Source: Bog-375 sp049698695
GTDB lineage: Bacteria > Acidobacteriota > Terriglobia > Bryobacterales > Bryobacteraceae
Assembly: GCA_049698695.1 (NCBI GenBank)
Contig: JBAVYH010000057.1
Coordinates: 69,021 to 133,020, forward strand
Direction: 5' to 3'
DNA: 64,000 nucleotides
Below the pieces are notes generated by a model that was given only the letters and a program-made list of their open reading frames with translations, ran no database searches and had not been told where the DNA came from. Within the stretch, counting starts at the first letter, position 1; the number at the start of each line of letters is the position of its first letter. Of this stretch, positions 16,684-24,967 are shown in pieces. The translations under genes and the position numbers were made by a program.

Positions 16684-18909
16684 CTATTGCCTGACCGTGA
16701 TCGTCTTCCGCAGCCGGATGTCCGCCGAGGATGCGCCGGCCAGGATCTCCACCGGCTCCGGCTCGACGACGAACTTGTTTCCGGCTTCATCCCAATAGGC
16801 GAGCGACTCGGCCTTCAAGGGGACGGAGACCGTGCGCGTCTGCCCGCGTGGAATGTTGACGCGGCCGAAGCCCTTCAACTCGCGCAGCGGCCGCTCCACC
16901 TTCGAGCCAAGGTGGCGCACGTAGAACTCCACCACTTCGTCGCCATCGCGCGCGCCTGTGTTGGTGACATCCACGCTGAGGGTGATTTCACCGCCAGCCT
17001 TGAGCCTGCCGGAACTGGTGCGCAGATTCGCGTAACGGAAAGCCGTGTAGCTCAAGCCGAACCCGAACGGGTAGAGCGGCTCCTCCTTGGCGTACATGTA
17101 GGTGCGGCCGTGGCGGATGTCGTAGTCCATCATGGGCGGCAACTGGTCGAGCGATTTGGGCCAGGTCTCGACCAGCCGGCCGGCGGGGTTGTAATCGCCG
17201 AACAGGACATCGGCGATGGCGGTGCCCTCCTCCTGGCTGTTGTGGCTCATATGGATGATCGCCGGCACGTTCTGCTGGGTCCAGTTGATGGCGTAGGGGG
17301 CGCTCGCGACCAGCACCACCACCGTCTTGGGATTGGCCTGGTAAACTTCTTTGACCAGGTCTTCCTGTTCCAGCGTGAGCGACTGCCGGTCGCTGCCTTC
17401 CATGCCTTCGCTGGGAATGGCGCATCCGCTGGTCAGCATCAGACCTTGCAGCAATTGCTGTGGCGTCCGGCCGCAGGTGGGATGGTTGCCCACCACCACA
17501 ATTGCCACGTCGGCGGATTGCGCCGCTTTCACCGCCGCGCCGCCGGTGTTGTCAACCACGTGGCGGACCTCGACGCCCGGGCCGACCTTGGTCCGAATGG
17601 CTGCCAGCGGCGTCACCGCGTACGGCGGCACTCCCCCATAGAAGTCCGGCAGCACCTGGCCGGCGCGCGGACCGATGACGGCGATGGTCTTGATGGCGTG
17701 CCGATCCAGCGGCAGCAGGTTCTGCGCGTTCTTCAAAAGCACCACCGATTCGCGCGCCACCTGCAATGCAATGGCATTGTGCTGTGGCGAATTCACCGGG
17801 TCGGGTGCGCCCTTCAGCTTCGAGTACGGAACCACCGAGGGCGGATCGAGCAGGCCCAGGCGCAGCGCCGTGCGCACGCTGCCGCGGAGCACGCTGTCGA
17901 GATCCGCTTCGGTAATCAGGTGGTCCGCCAGCGCGTCTTTGACGGCCGTCTTGTAATCTTCGAAGATGGTCAGGAACATGTTGATCCCGGCCTTGATGGA
18001 AGCCGCCGCGGCTTGCTTCAAATTCGGATAGGCCTTGTGCTGGCTCACCAGGTTGCCGAGCGAGCCGGCATCGGTGCAGATGATGCCGTCCACGCCCCAC
18101 TCCTTGACCGTGATGTTCTCGAGGATCGGATTCACCGTCATCGGCACGTGGTTCCAGGCATTGTAAGAGGCCATGTAGGCGCGCGCGCCGCCGTCCTCAA
18201 ATCCCATGCGGAACGGCACCGAATAATATTCGCGCAGCAGCCGCACATCGAAGTCCGACGACGAGCCGTAGCGGCCATGTTCGTTGCTGTTGGCCAGGAA
18301 GTGCTTGAGCAGGCTGGCGGCCTGCCAGTACTTCGGGTTGTCGCCCTGAATGCCGCGAATCAGCGCGGCCGCCATGGTGCCATTGAAGAAGGGATCTTCG
18401 CCGTAGGATTCCTGGGTGCGGCCCCAGCGCGGATCGCGCGCCAGGTCCGCGTTGGGCGTGAGCAGCACCAGGAACGCCTTCGCGTTCTCGCCATTTTCGA
18501 AGATGTAGCGCGCCTCGGAACCGATCACCGCGCCTGCCTGGCGCACCAGATCCGGGTCCCAGGTGCGCGCCAGGCCGACGCCTTGGGGAAACTGAGTGGT
18601 GGGTGTGGGCAGTGTTTTCGCACTTTCCGGAACGCCGGGAAACGCCTCGATGAGCTTTTGCATGGGCCCGCCGAGGACCACACCGCTGAGGGCTTCGCCG
18701 ATCGCGGTGCCGCGAATGCCCAGCCGCGGAACCATCACGCCTGAGGTCCCCAGGCTCGAGATCTTTTCGTCCATAGTCATCAGCGAGAGAACGTTGTCGA
18801 TGCGCTTCTCCGCGTCGAGTGCCGGGTCTTGAAACGGGTATTGATATTGGGCCAGCGCAGGCGCCAAGAATGCCGGAAACAGAACACTCAGGATCATCAA
18901 GGTCTTCAT
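16684..18909 (-). CDS. Glycoside hydrolase family 3 (beta-glucosidase/xylosidase type)
   Basis: The 741-residue protein has a signal peptide ending FLAPALAQ. The GH3 N-terminal barrel carries RDPRWGRTQESYGEDP, the KHFLANSNEHGR substrate-binding motif and the nucleophile Asp280 in GIICTDAGS. The second domain contains IAVIGPRAG, VAIVVVGNHP and SEGMEGSDRQSL. A C-terminal fibronectin-III-like domain (YPFGFGLSYTAFRY, ITLSVDVTNTGARDGDEVV) is present. It likely releases glucose or xylose from beta-linked oligosaccharides in the periplasm or outside the cell. The LacI-type regulator at 19688 could control it, but a small membrane gene lies between. Confidence 0.93.
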   Translation of the reverse strand: MKTLMILSVLFPAFLAPALAQYQYPFQDPALDAEKRIDNVLSLMTMDEKISSLGTSGVMVPRLGIRGTAIGEALSGVVLGGPMQKLIEAFPGVPESAKTLPTPTTQFPQGVGLARTWDPDLVRQAGAVIGSEARYIFENGENAKAFLVLLTPNADLARDPRWGRTQESYGEDPFFNGTMAAALIRGIQGDNPKYWQAASLLKHFLANSNEHGRYGSSSDFDVRLLREYYSVPFRMGFEDGGARAYMASYNAWNHVPMTVNPILENITVKEWGVDGIICTDAGSLGNLVSQHKAYPNLKQAAAASIKAGINMFLTIFEDYKTAVKDALADHLITEADLDSVLRGSVRTALRLGLLDPPSVVPYSKLKGAPDPVNSPQHNAIALQVARESVVLLKNAQNLLPLDRHAIKTIAVIGPRAGQVLPDFYGGVPPYAVTPLAAIRTKVGPGVEVRHVVDNTGGAAVKAAQSADVAIVVVGNHPTCGRTPQQLLQGLMLTSGCAIPSEGMEGSDRQSLTLEQEDLVKEVYQANPKTVVVLVASAPYAINWTQQNVPAIIHMSHNSQEEGTAIADVLFGDYNPAGRLVETWPKSLDQLPPMMDYDIRHGRTYMYAKEEPLYPFGFGLSYTAFRYANLRTSSGRLKAGGEITLSVDVTNTGARDGDEVVEFYVRHLGSKVERPLRELKGFGRVNIPRGQTRTVSVPLKAESLAYWDEAGNKFVVEPEPVEILAGASSADIRLRKTITVRQ

Positions 18910-18947
18910 CGTGGAATTCCTTTCTCAAGTACATTGCGGGCGTGCGT

Positions 18948-18972
18948 CCGCTCCCTTACGGTCGCGGCTCGG
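18948..18972. repeat. Dispersed intergenic repeat, family A
   Basis: It carries GCTCCCTTACGGTCGCGGCT, one base different from the 4268 copy. It sits upstream of the GH3 gene and is followed by a second small palindrome, GCGGCTCGGAGCCGC. Confidence 0.75.
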
Positions 18973-19106
18973 AAGTGCGGCTCGGAGCCGCGCGTCAACG
19001 GGTTCGTGCCAGAGAACATCGCCATACTTTGTCCCTCTGCACATCGATTTGCGCGAGGGCGCAGGTCGCGAAAATGCTGAAAACCGCAAACGCGACCGGC
19101 TTCATT

Positions 19107-19415
19107 CTATCTCCCGTCGAACCACCCCTTGATCAGCGGCCACGCCACTGAATTGACCGCTGCCAGCACCGCAACAGCCAGCACAGATCCTGGAGTCAGC
19201 AATAAAGATGGGCCCAGTAAGAGCGAAGACTCGGGCCTTTCGCGATGGCGCAACAGGCGCTGCCGCCTCCACAGCCGCAGGTACGTGACTCCGACGACAA
19301 AATGCGCGATGGCGAGGACAGCATGCTCAACCGTGACTTCCCGTGCGATCCACATCGCTGCGCTGAAGAGAAAAAGGATCGCAGCCCACTTGTATGTCGT
19401 TTCCATTCTCGGCAT
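19107..19415 (-). CDS. Small multi-helix membrane protein, unknown
   Basis: From an ATG at 19415 the product has about 102 residues with three hydrophobic stretches: KWAAILFLFSAAMWIAREV, HAVLAIAHFVVGVTYLRLW and VLAVAVLAAVNSVAWPLI. Basic residues (RLWRRQRLLRHRER) between helices 2 and 3 suggest a cytoplasmic loop. The frame is open to 19466, but the extra residues are not hydrophobic. I do not recognise a family. It stands between the GH3 gene and the LacI-type regulator. Confidence 0.5.
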   Translation of the reverse strand: MPRMETTYKWAAILFLFSAAMWIAREVTVEHAVLAIAHFVVGVTYLRLWRRQRLLRHRERPESSLLLGPSLLLTPGSVLAVAVLAAVNSVAWPLIKGWFDGR

Positions 19416-19687
19416 GCCAGCCTCGTCCACTGGGGCGGCTCTTCCGCCCGCCGGCCCATCTAACACACCGGCACCGCTTCGATCCCCGGCAGCGCGCCTT
19501 GTTTGTCAATTCTCGACGCGATATGCTCCACGCCGACGGCGCAATGATGAGCCGGCTCTTGCGCGCTGCGCAGCAGCAGCCATTCTAACTCCGCACCAGG
19601 CGTGGGCCCAGCAGCGCGCCTGGTCCGGAAGCTGCCCTGCGGCTGGCGGAAATCGTGCTTCCAGTGCGAGCACATAATAGGAAGACA

Positions 19688-20704
19688 ATGGCAGTGACGA
19701 TGAAGGACATCGCCCGGGAACTCGGGCTGTCCGTGGTGACCATCTCCAAGGTCATCCGCAACCACAGCGATATTTCAGAAGAGACGCGGCAACGCGTGCT
19801 CCGCCGCATCAAGGAATTGAACTACGAGCCGAATATGGCTGCCCGCGCGCTGGTCACGGGCCGAACCTATTCGGCCGGTTTGATTATTCCGGACCTGGTG
19901 CACCCGTTCTTCGCCGAAGTGGCGAGCGGCCTTTCCGATGTGCTCCGCCGCAAGAATTACAGCCTGCTGATCTCCTGCTCGCAGGGCGAGCCTGACCTGG
20001 AACGGCACGAGATCAAGCGGCTTCTCAGCCGGCGGTTGGATGCGCTGATGATTGCGTCCACGCAAACGACGGTGGAAAGCTTCCGCCGCATTGAAGAGCG
20101 GAAGGTGCCGTATGTTCTCATCGACCGCGCTTTTCTGGGGATGCCGGCGAATTTTGTCGGCGTGGACGACACGGCGGTCGGCCGGCTGGCGACCGAACAC
20201 CTGATCTCGGTCGGATGCCGGCGAATTGCGCACATTCGCGGTCCCGCATCGAGCACGGCGATCGGGCGCCTGGAAGGTTATAACCAGGCCTTGGCGGCGG
20301 CCGATCTGAGTCAGCTCCAGGGCTACGTTGTGGTGGGGCGCTCGCCCGACGTGGATAGCTGGATCAGCGGCAGCGAGGCAATGAAGAAGCTGCTCGATCT
20401 CGACCCGCGGCCCGACGGTGTGTTCTGTTACAACGACCCGATCGCGATTGGCGTGATCGATCGGATTCTCGAGGCCGGTTTGCGCGTTCCCCAGGATATT
20501 GCCGTGATCGGCTGCGGCAATCTTCATTTCGACAAGTCGCTGCGCGTGCCGCTGTCCAGCGTGGATCAACAGAGCAGGGCCATCGGCGAGCGCGCCGGGA
20601 AGCTGGTGCTGTCGCTGATCGAAGCCAAGGTGCCGCCGCAGCCAAAGAGCATCATGCTGCCGCCGACCCTGGTGCCGCGGGAATCGACGCGGAGGAGTGC
20701 CTGA
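19688..20704 (+). CDS. LacI-family transcriptional regulator
   Basis: The start at 19688 gives MAVTMKDIARELGLSVVTIS, the standard LacI N-terminus, and has an AGGAAG ribosome binding site. The helix-turn-helix and hinge (VLRRIKELNYEPNMAARALV) are followed by a periplasmic-binding-protein-like sugar domain: AGLIIPDLVHPFFAEV, LLISCSQGEPDLERHEIKR, VGVDDTAVGRLATEHLI, and GVFCYNDPIAIGVIDRILE. It probably represses sugar-use genes and responds to a sugar ligand. The nearest sugar gene is the divergently placed GH3 enzyme, about 0.8 kb away; this link is inference. Confidence 0.92.
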   Translation: MAVTMKDIARELGLSVVTISKVIRNHSDISEETRQRVLRRIKELNYEPNMAARALVTGRTYSAGLIIPDLVHPFFAEVASGLSDVLRRKNYSLLISCSQGEPDLERHEIKRLLSRRLDALMIASTQTTVESFRRIEERKVPYVLIDRAFLGMPANFVGVDDTAVGRLATEHLISVGCRRIAHIRGPASSTAIGRLEGYNQALAAADLSQLQGYVVVGRSPDVDSWISGSEAMKKLLDLDPRPDGVFCYNDPIAIGVIDRILEAGLRVPQDIAVIGCGNLHFDKSLRVPLSSVDQQSRAIGERAGKLVLSLIEAKVPPQPKSIMLPPTLVPRESTRRSA

Positions 20705-20742
20705 CGGCGCGCCGCCAGCATCGGGTAACACGCTTCGGCATG

Positions 20743-20751
20743 TGCTACAAT
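20743..20751 (+). promoter_or_regulatory. Extended -10 promoter element
   Basis: TGCTACAAT fits an extended -10 (TGn-TANNNT). It precedes the 101-residue gene at 20849. The same nine bases occur before the RRM gene at about 21380. Confidence 0.45.
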
Positions 20752-20848
20752 ACAAGTAGTCCCCACATTCTAATGCCTGCAACGGATTCACCTCGGCGCC
20801 TAATCGGCTCGGGGAGAGCAACTTTCTCAAAGCGGAGCGGGTGATTCT

Positions 20849-21154
20849 ATGTTATATGACAGCACGAAAGTTCTATTACGCGGAATGCTGAGGTCGTTAG
20901 AGAGCCCCAACCAAGAAGGATGGGACGACCAGGTAGAGTCGGGTGGCGAGTGTCTCTACGAAATGCACCAGATGGCCCGCCCGCTGTACAAGGGTTACAG
21001 AACGGATGGGTTGAATCGGGCGCCGGCGCTGGTGCCGGTTTACGAAAGGGCGGCGCGTGCGATACCGCACGTGAAGTCCATGGTGAGGGCAATTCGCCGC
21101 AAGGATCAGGCTGCCGCGGTCGAGAGCGGCACGGCCGCCCTCGCTGAGATGTGA
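20849..21154 (+). CDS. Hypothetical protein, 101 residues
   Basis: The reading frame starts MLYDSTKVLLRGMLRSLES with a purine-rich GGAGCGGG upstream and ends in a helical segment, VPVYERAARAIPHVKSMVRA. That tail has a rhythm like the C-terminal helices of GntR/FCD ligand domains, but no DNA-binding part is present and the similarity is only visual. It lies between the LacI-type regulator and the RRM gene, with its own possible promoter. It could be a short orphan or a remnant. Confidence 0.45.
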   Translation: MLYDSTKVLLRGMLRSLESPNQEGWDDQVESGGECLYEMHQMARPLYKGYRTDGLNRAPALVPVYERAARAIPHVKSMVRAIRRKDQAAAVESGTAALAEM

Positions 21155-21168
21155 CGCCCGGCCTCGGA

Positions 21169-21184
21169 TGTACTGCACAGTACA
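21169..21184. repeat. Short palindrome after the 101-residue gene
   Basis: TGTACTGCACAGTACA is a 16-base palindrome with 7-base arms. The rest of 21155-21370 shows no open frame or other structure I can support. Confidence 0.4.
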
Positions 21185-21379
21185 TTATTCAATCCTGAGT
21201 GGCTACCTGCCGAGTAAGTAGGGCATCTTCATTCTTACTTCCGCCGCTTGGACGAGCCGGCCAGTCAGGTAAGGACCTTCCATCGAGATCGGTGACACCG
21301 CGGACATTCCGCTGGAAACCCGCGCTAAAGCGCAGAATTCAGCCGGCGCAATTTAGCACGAGGTGGCGAGTGCGTTCCG

Positions 21380-21388
21380 TGCTACAAT
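21380..21388 (+). promoter_or_regulatory. Extended -10 promoter for the RRM gene
   Basis: TGCTACAAT precedes the RRM start by about 110 bases, leaving a long leader. Such leaders are common for cold-inducible RNA-binding genes; regulation here is inference. Confidence 0.45.
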
Positions 21389-21497
21389 AGATGCGTAGTT
21401 TGACAGTTCCGCTAATTGAGGCCCTCGCATAGTCCGGCACAACCGTCTATCCTGCCCGCGATTCGCTGCTCTGCAAATTTCAGAAAGAAGATTTTAA

Positions 21498-21800
21498 TTG
21501 AAGAATATTTTCGTAGGAAACCTCAGCTTCGGGGCTACCGAAGATGCGGTCCGATCCATGTTTGAAGAATACGGCACGGTTGACCGTGTCAACGTTGTAA
21601 CCGACCGGGACACCGGACGCGCCAGAGGCTTCGGATTCGTGGAAATGAGCGTGGCTACCGAAGCCGACGCTGCCATTGCCGGCCTGAATGGCAGAGAACT
21701 CGATGGCAGGGCGCTGAATGTGAATGAAGCCCGGCCGAAAGAAGATCGCGGCGGATTCCGCAGCAACGGTGGTGGCCAGCGGCAAAACAAGCGCTGGTAA
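21498..21800 (+). CDS. RRM-domain RNA-binding protein
   Basis: The 100-residue protein is a single RNA-recognition motif: RNP2 is IFVGNLSF near the N-terminus and RNP1 is ARGFGFVEM in the middle. A basic Gly/Arg/Asn tail (GGFRSNGGGQRQNKRW) follows. It is of the cyanobacterial Rbp and cold-shock RRM type and should bind single-stranded RNA in the cytoplasm. The start is TTG, with AAGAAG 8 bases upstream. A hairpin (21814-21845) follows, then a small basic gene, so the two may share a transcript with differential ends. Confidence 0.92.
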   Translation: MKNIFVGNLSFGATEDAVRSMFEEYGTVDRVNVVTDRDTGRARGFGFVEMSVATEADAAIAGLNGRELDGRALNVNEARPKEDRGGFRSNGGGQRQNKRW

Positions 21801-21813
21801 GGTAAAATGAGAT

Positions 21814-21845
21814 TTGGGGGCGGCTCTCGAAATTACCGTCCCCAA
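21814..21845 (+). terminator. Hairpin after the RRM gene
   Basis: TTGGGGGCGG pairs with CCGTCCCCAA (one G-T pair) around a 12-base loop. It is followed by a C/T-rich stretch rather than a T run, so it may be an attenuator or a stabilising hairpin. Confidence 0.4.
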
Positions 21846-21963
21846 GTCCTCCTCTTGCGCGGACTCGATCCGGCCGGTGTTGTTTACGGGCCTGGGAAAG
21901 TTCGTGTGCATGGCATGACTGCAGTTCGAGCCGAACGGGAGAGCATAAAAAGGAGACAGCACC

Positions 21964-22125
21964 ATGGCCACGCGATCGCGTACTACGTTCCAGAAACGAC
22001 AGAAAGAAATGGCGCGCGCCGAGAAGCAGCGAGATAAGGCTGCCAAGCGGGCGCAACGGAAAGAGCAGGAGCACACCCCTCCAGTTGTGATTTCGCTGGA
22101 AGAGGCCGCGATCCTTCGTTCGTAA
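21964..22125 (+). CDS. Small basic protein, 53 residues
   Basis: The ATG follows an AAAAGGAGACAGCACC leader, an excellent ribosome binding site. The protein starts MATRSRTTFQKRQKEMARAE, continues with a Lys/Arg/Ala-rich helix and ends with EEAAILRS. It is likely a helical, nucleic-acid-associated protein. Its position downstream of the RRM gene suggests a shared RNA-related role, which is inference. No named family is recognised. Confidence 0.75.
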   Translation: MATRSRTTFQKRQKEMARAEKQRDKAAKRAQRKEQEHTPPVVISLEEAAILRS

Positions 22126-22262
22126 GCCGTCGATCCGGCAGGGGGCCCGAAGTTGCCTTCGCTCAATTGGCGGGCTTTTGATTCACGCATCGCTATTGTG
22201 CTTGTGAGCCGCATTTCTGAATCGGCTGCCGGGCACTAACTCAGCGTATCCTCAGATCACTC

Positions 22263-22358
22263 TCACCCTCCGCGCCGCTCGGCTTCGAAACTGAACCAGC
22301 CGTCCCAGGCGCCGATATCGAGCACACGTTTGCCGGTGAGGTCGGCCGGGATGGGGAA
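22263..22358 (-). pseudogene. SAM-methyltransferase fragment
   Basis: Reading on the minus strand gives IPADLTGKRVLDIGAWDGWF, then SFEAERRGG and a stop. This is motif I (VLDIGAWDGW) of a class I methyltransferase with both ends missing. It directly follows a transposase fragment in a different frame, so the two fragments were joined by a deletion or insertion event. Confidence 0.65.
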
Positions 22359-22365
22359 GCGGGAA

Positions 22366-22467
22366 TCGCAAATGAGTCTTCAGCTCATCCAAAGCCGTCT
22401 CGATCTCCCACCGCTCGTGATATAGGGGCGCCAGTTCTTTGGCGGGCTCCTGCTTGGGGTGATCCGC
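22366..22467 (-). mobile_element. IS4-type transposase fragment
   Basis: On the minus strand, in frame, stand KELAPLYHERWEIETALDEL and KTHLR. This matches the conserved YREK-region signature (Y..RW.IE...ELK) of IS4-family transposases. Only about 34 codons remain, abutting the stop of the cytochrome gene. No terminal repeats are visible. It marks an old insertion site. Confidence 0.65.
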
Positions 22468-24011
22468 TCAGAGCACGCTCAGGAAGTTGACCAGGTCTAG
22501 CTCGTCCTGTGGGCTTAGGACAAGTCCGAACCGGTTCTCGTAAAAATGCACGACATCCAGCAGGGTCTGAGCCGAGCCGTTATGGAAGTATGGGGCGCGG
22601 GCGGAGAGGCCGCGGAGGACCGGTCCCTTGATCTTGCCGACATGGGCGAACTGGCCGTCGATCAACGCTTGGCCTGGATCGCTAGTCGTCTTGCAGTTGC
22701 CGCTCGGCTGACCGTTCACTAGCTGGCACACCGTGATAGTGGGCAGATAGCCGATATCCAGCCCGCCCATATTGACGTGTGCATTCGAAGGGCTGGGGTC
22801 GCCGGTCCCGATGTTCAAGGGCGTGGGAAAGGAGTGGTTGCCTACGCTGGGAGTGTCGTGGCAGGTGCCGCAGGTTCCGGTAAGCGATGGAATCCCGCCA
22901 GAGACCAGTCCGCCCTCGGAAACATCGTCGTTGATGCCGGCTACTCCCGTAATGGTGATGGGTCTGCTGTTGAAGATGGCCTGCCCCGGGCCACCGACGC
23001 CCGGAAGTCATACGAAGGCAGTCCTGACCACGCGTTGTAGAGGTTGAAGATGTTGGACGTGAACTGGCCGTCGCCCGACGTCATCAGCCCACCCGGCTGT
23101 TCCGGCCCGTTAGGTAGTAACGCGTGGACACTCGAGTTGATGCTAATGAAGAACGGCAGCGTGGCCAGGGGAATCGGCCCGCCAGTTGCGCCCGCGGAGT
23201 TCAGAGGTCCGGTGAGGAACCCGAAGGATTGCGCTGTGAATAGCGCCATCTCGAAATTGACGATTTCCTGCTGTTCCGCGGGGGTCGGCCTCGTGCCGTC
23301 GCCTTGCGCGTGGCCAACGGTAGCATCGAGCGACTGATGGGCCAAGTCGCTTTCGAGCGACCCGGGATAGTTTGTATAGAGAATTTTGGTTGTGCCCGTG
23401 AGCGGACTGGATTCCCGGCCGTCCCACATTACGGTGCTTAAGAATCGAAGATTCGTGGCGGGTAATGGCCGGCGGTATTGGGAGATGACGTCAGTCTCGT
23501 TGCAGGCGTATGGATTGCTGACGGCGGTGACCGCGTAATCCGCGTTCGCAGGAACCGCCAGGGCGATGCGGATCAAGCCCCGCGTGCGCAGCAAGCTATA
23601 GGCGGAGTAGCGTCCCGGAAGCGTCGCGACATCGATGTTGTGATCGCAGTTCGAACCGTCGACCGTGCGGAAGATCGGGTCCTGGCCGCCGGTCTGATCG
23701 AATCGCAGTTGGACGTGCAGGGCGGACACCGACATGCCGTCGCTCGGCTGGTGGCACGACCCACAACTGCGACCGTTCGTACCCAGGCTTTGGAAGAATA
23801 GCCCCGTTTGATCGATTCCTCCGCCGCTTGTGCTGTAGGTCTGAGAAGCGCCGCCCAGGTTGAGGAACGAGGTCCCATTGGGAATGAATGTCTGGTTCGA
23901 TGACCGGGGAAGTTGCCCATTCACCGTTTTCGAAATTACGATTGTCCCGGCGAGAACCAGCAGAGAAACCGTCGCAGCCCTGCTCCTGCGCTGAGAATAA
24001 ACGCGACGCAT
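22468..24011 (-). pseudogene. Dihaem cytochrome c (peroxidase/MauG type), one frameshift
   Basis: The N-terminal part (24011 down to about 23010) has a signal anchor, the first haem site CGSCHQPSDG and typical family segments (TVMWDGRESS, GLIRIALAVP). After LPSYDFR the frame fails. The expected continuation (VGGPGQAIFNSRPITITG, then the second haem site GTCGTCHDTPS, then ARAPYFHNGSAQTL and a Leu-Val-Asn-Phe-Leu end) is in another frame to a stop at 22468. Restoring one base near 23005 gives about 513 residues. Such proteins transfer electrons or reduce peroxides in the periplasm. Real decay is plausible because transposase debris abuts it; a sequence error is equally possible. Confidence 0.82.
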
Positions 24012-24228
24012 AAGTTAAATACCCTCCTTGCGCGGAAATCGCGATACGGCTGTGCCTCCGCGATCAGTTGCTTTGGGCGGTTCGCCACCGCCCTCTGTAT
24101 GGGTAAACGGGATTCGAAGCGAAATTTAGCAAGCTACGGCGCGAAATAATTGCGCAGCGACCCGCCTGCGGTCCAACCGCCGCGTGCTTTGAGTCTTAAG
24201 GGTTACAGAGGAAGATAGCGGGCGGCAT

Positions 24229-24813
24229 TCAATGCGGCCCCGCCAGCTCCCGCCGAAGCCATGCATGCGCCAGGCGAAGCTCGTGACGAACTATGTGCAC
24301 GGAGCGGCCTACTACTGCGGCCGTCTCTTCCGCAGTCATGCCTCCGAAGTAACGCATCTCGATCAGTTCGGCCAGCGAGCTTCGCTCCCGCGCCAGGGCG
24401 TCCATGGCGAGGTCCAGATCCAGGAGTTTCATCGGCCCTGTGCCGCCGCCGGCTTCGAACTCGATGGACGTGTCTAACTGGACCTGCCCCTTGTTACGCC
24501 GTGCCGCGGCTCGCGCCCGGGCGTGGTCTACCAGGATGTGGCGCATCGCCCGGGAGACCACCGCAAAGAAGTGGGCCCGGTCGGTGAACTCGATTTCCGA
24601 ATGGCCGAAAAGCTTCAGGTACGCCTCGTTCACCAGGGCGGTGGGCTGCAAAGTGTGGTCCGGGCGTTGCTTGCGAAGCTGCGATTCGGCAATCCGGTGC
24701 AGGGTCTGATAAACGACGCTTATCAGTTCGCCTCGCGCGGATGCGTCGCCGGCGCGCATCTGGTGCAGCAACTCGGTGATAGGCGGGTGCGATTCGGTGC
24801 CGATGGGATTCAT
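24229..24813 (-). CDS. ECF sigma factor (acidobacterial/planctomycete Sig-70 X6 type)
   Basis: The 194-residue protein has region 2 (LHRIAESQLRKQRPDHTLQP, then TALVNEAYLKLF and HFFAVVSRAMRHILVDHAR) and region 4 (LAELIEMRYFGGMTAEETAA, then VVGRSVHIVRHELRLAHAWL). It has no anti-sigma gene beside it. It is divergent from a transmembrane Ser/Thr kinase, an arrangement common in acidobacteria and planctomycetes, where phosphorylation is thought to set sigma activity. The start overlaps an AT-rich region with a TATAAT; a motif shared with the second sigma gene lies 35-50 bases upstream. Confidence 0.92.
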   Translation of the reverse strand: MNPIGTESHPPITELLHQMRAGDASARGELISVVYQTLHRIAESQLRKQRPDHTLQPTALVNEAYLKLFGHSEIEFTDRAHFFAVVSRAMRHILVDHARARAAARRNKGQVQLDTSIEFEAGGGTGPMKLLDLDLAMDALARERSSLAELIEMRYFGGMTAEETAAVVGRSVHIVRHELRLAHAWLRRELAGPH

Positions 24814-24847
24814 TATACGCTTTGCTAATTTTCTGGAGATTTCTCGC

Positions 24848-24863
24848 TATATAAGTCAGGGGG
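24848..24863. promoter_or_regulatory. Shared motif upstream of ECF sigma gene 1
   Basis: TATATAAGTCAGGGGG lies in the sigma/kinase divergent gap. A similar TATTATATGGCCAGGGGG is found at 35474-35491 before the second sigma gene. It may be a common regulatory site; this rests on two examples only. Confidence 0.3.
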
Positions 24864-24967
24864 CACACAACCACCGGCGCCCCGGCCGGAGAGGAAGGGG
24901 TGGCCTGCGGGCGCCGCCGGTCGCGCCATCGATTTCCGGAAAGCGCTGTGTCATCATGTTCTGAGTT

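Noticed and set aside
16648..18744. A 698-residue plus-strand frame over the GH3 gene
   Set aside because: Antisense shadow rich in His/Arg/Gln; GH3 motifs are on the minus strand.
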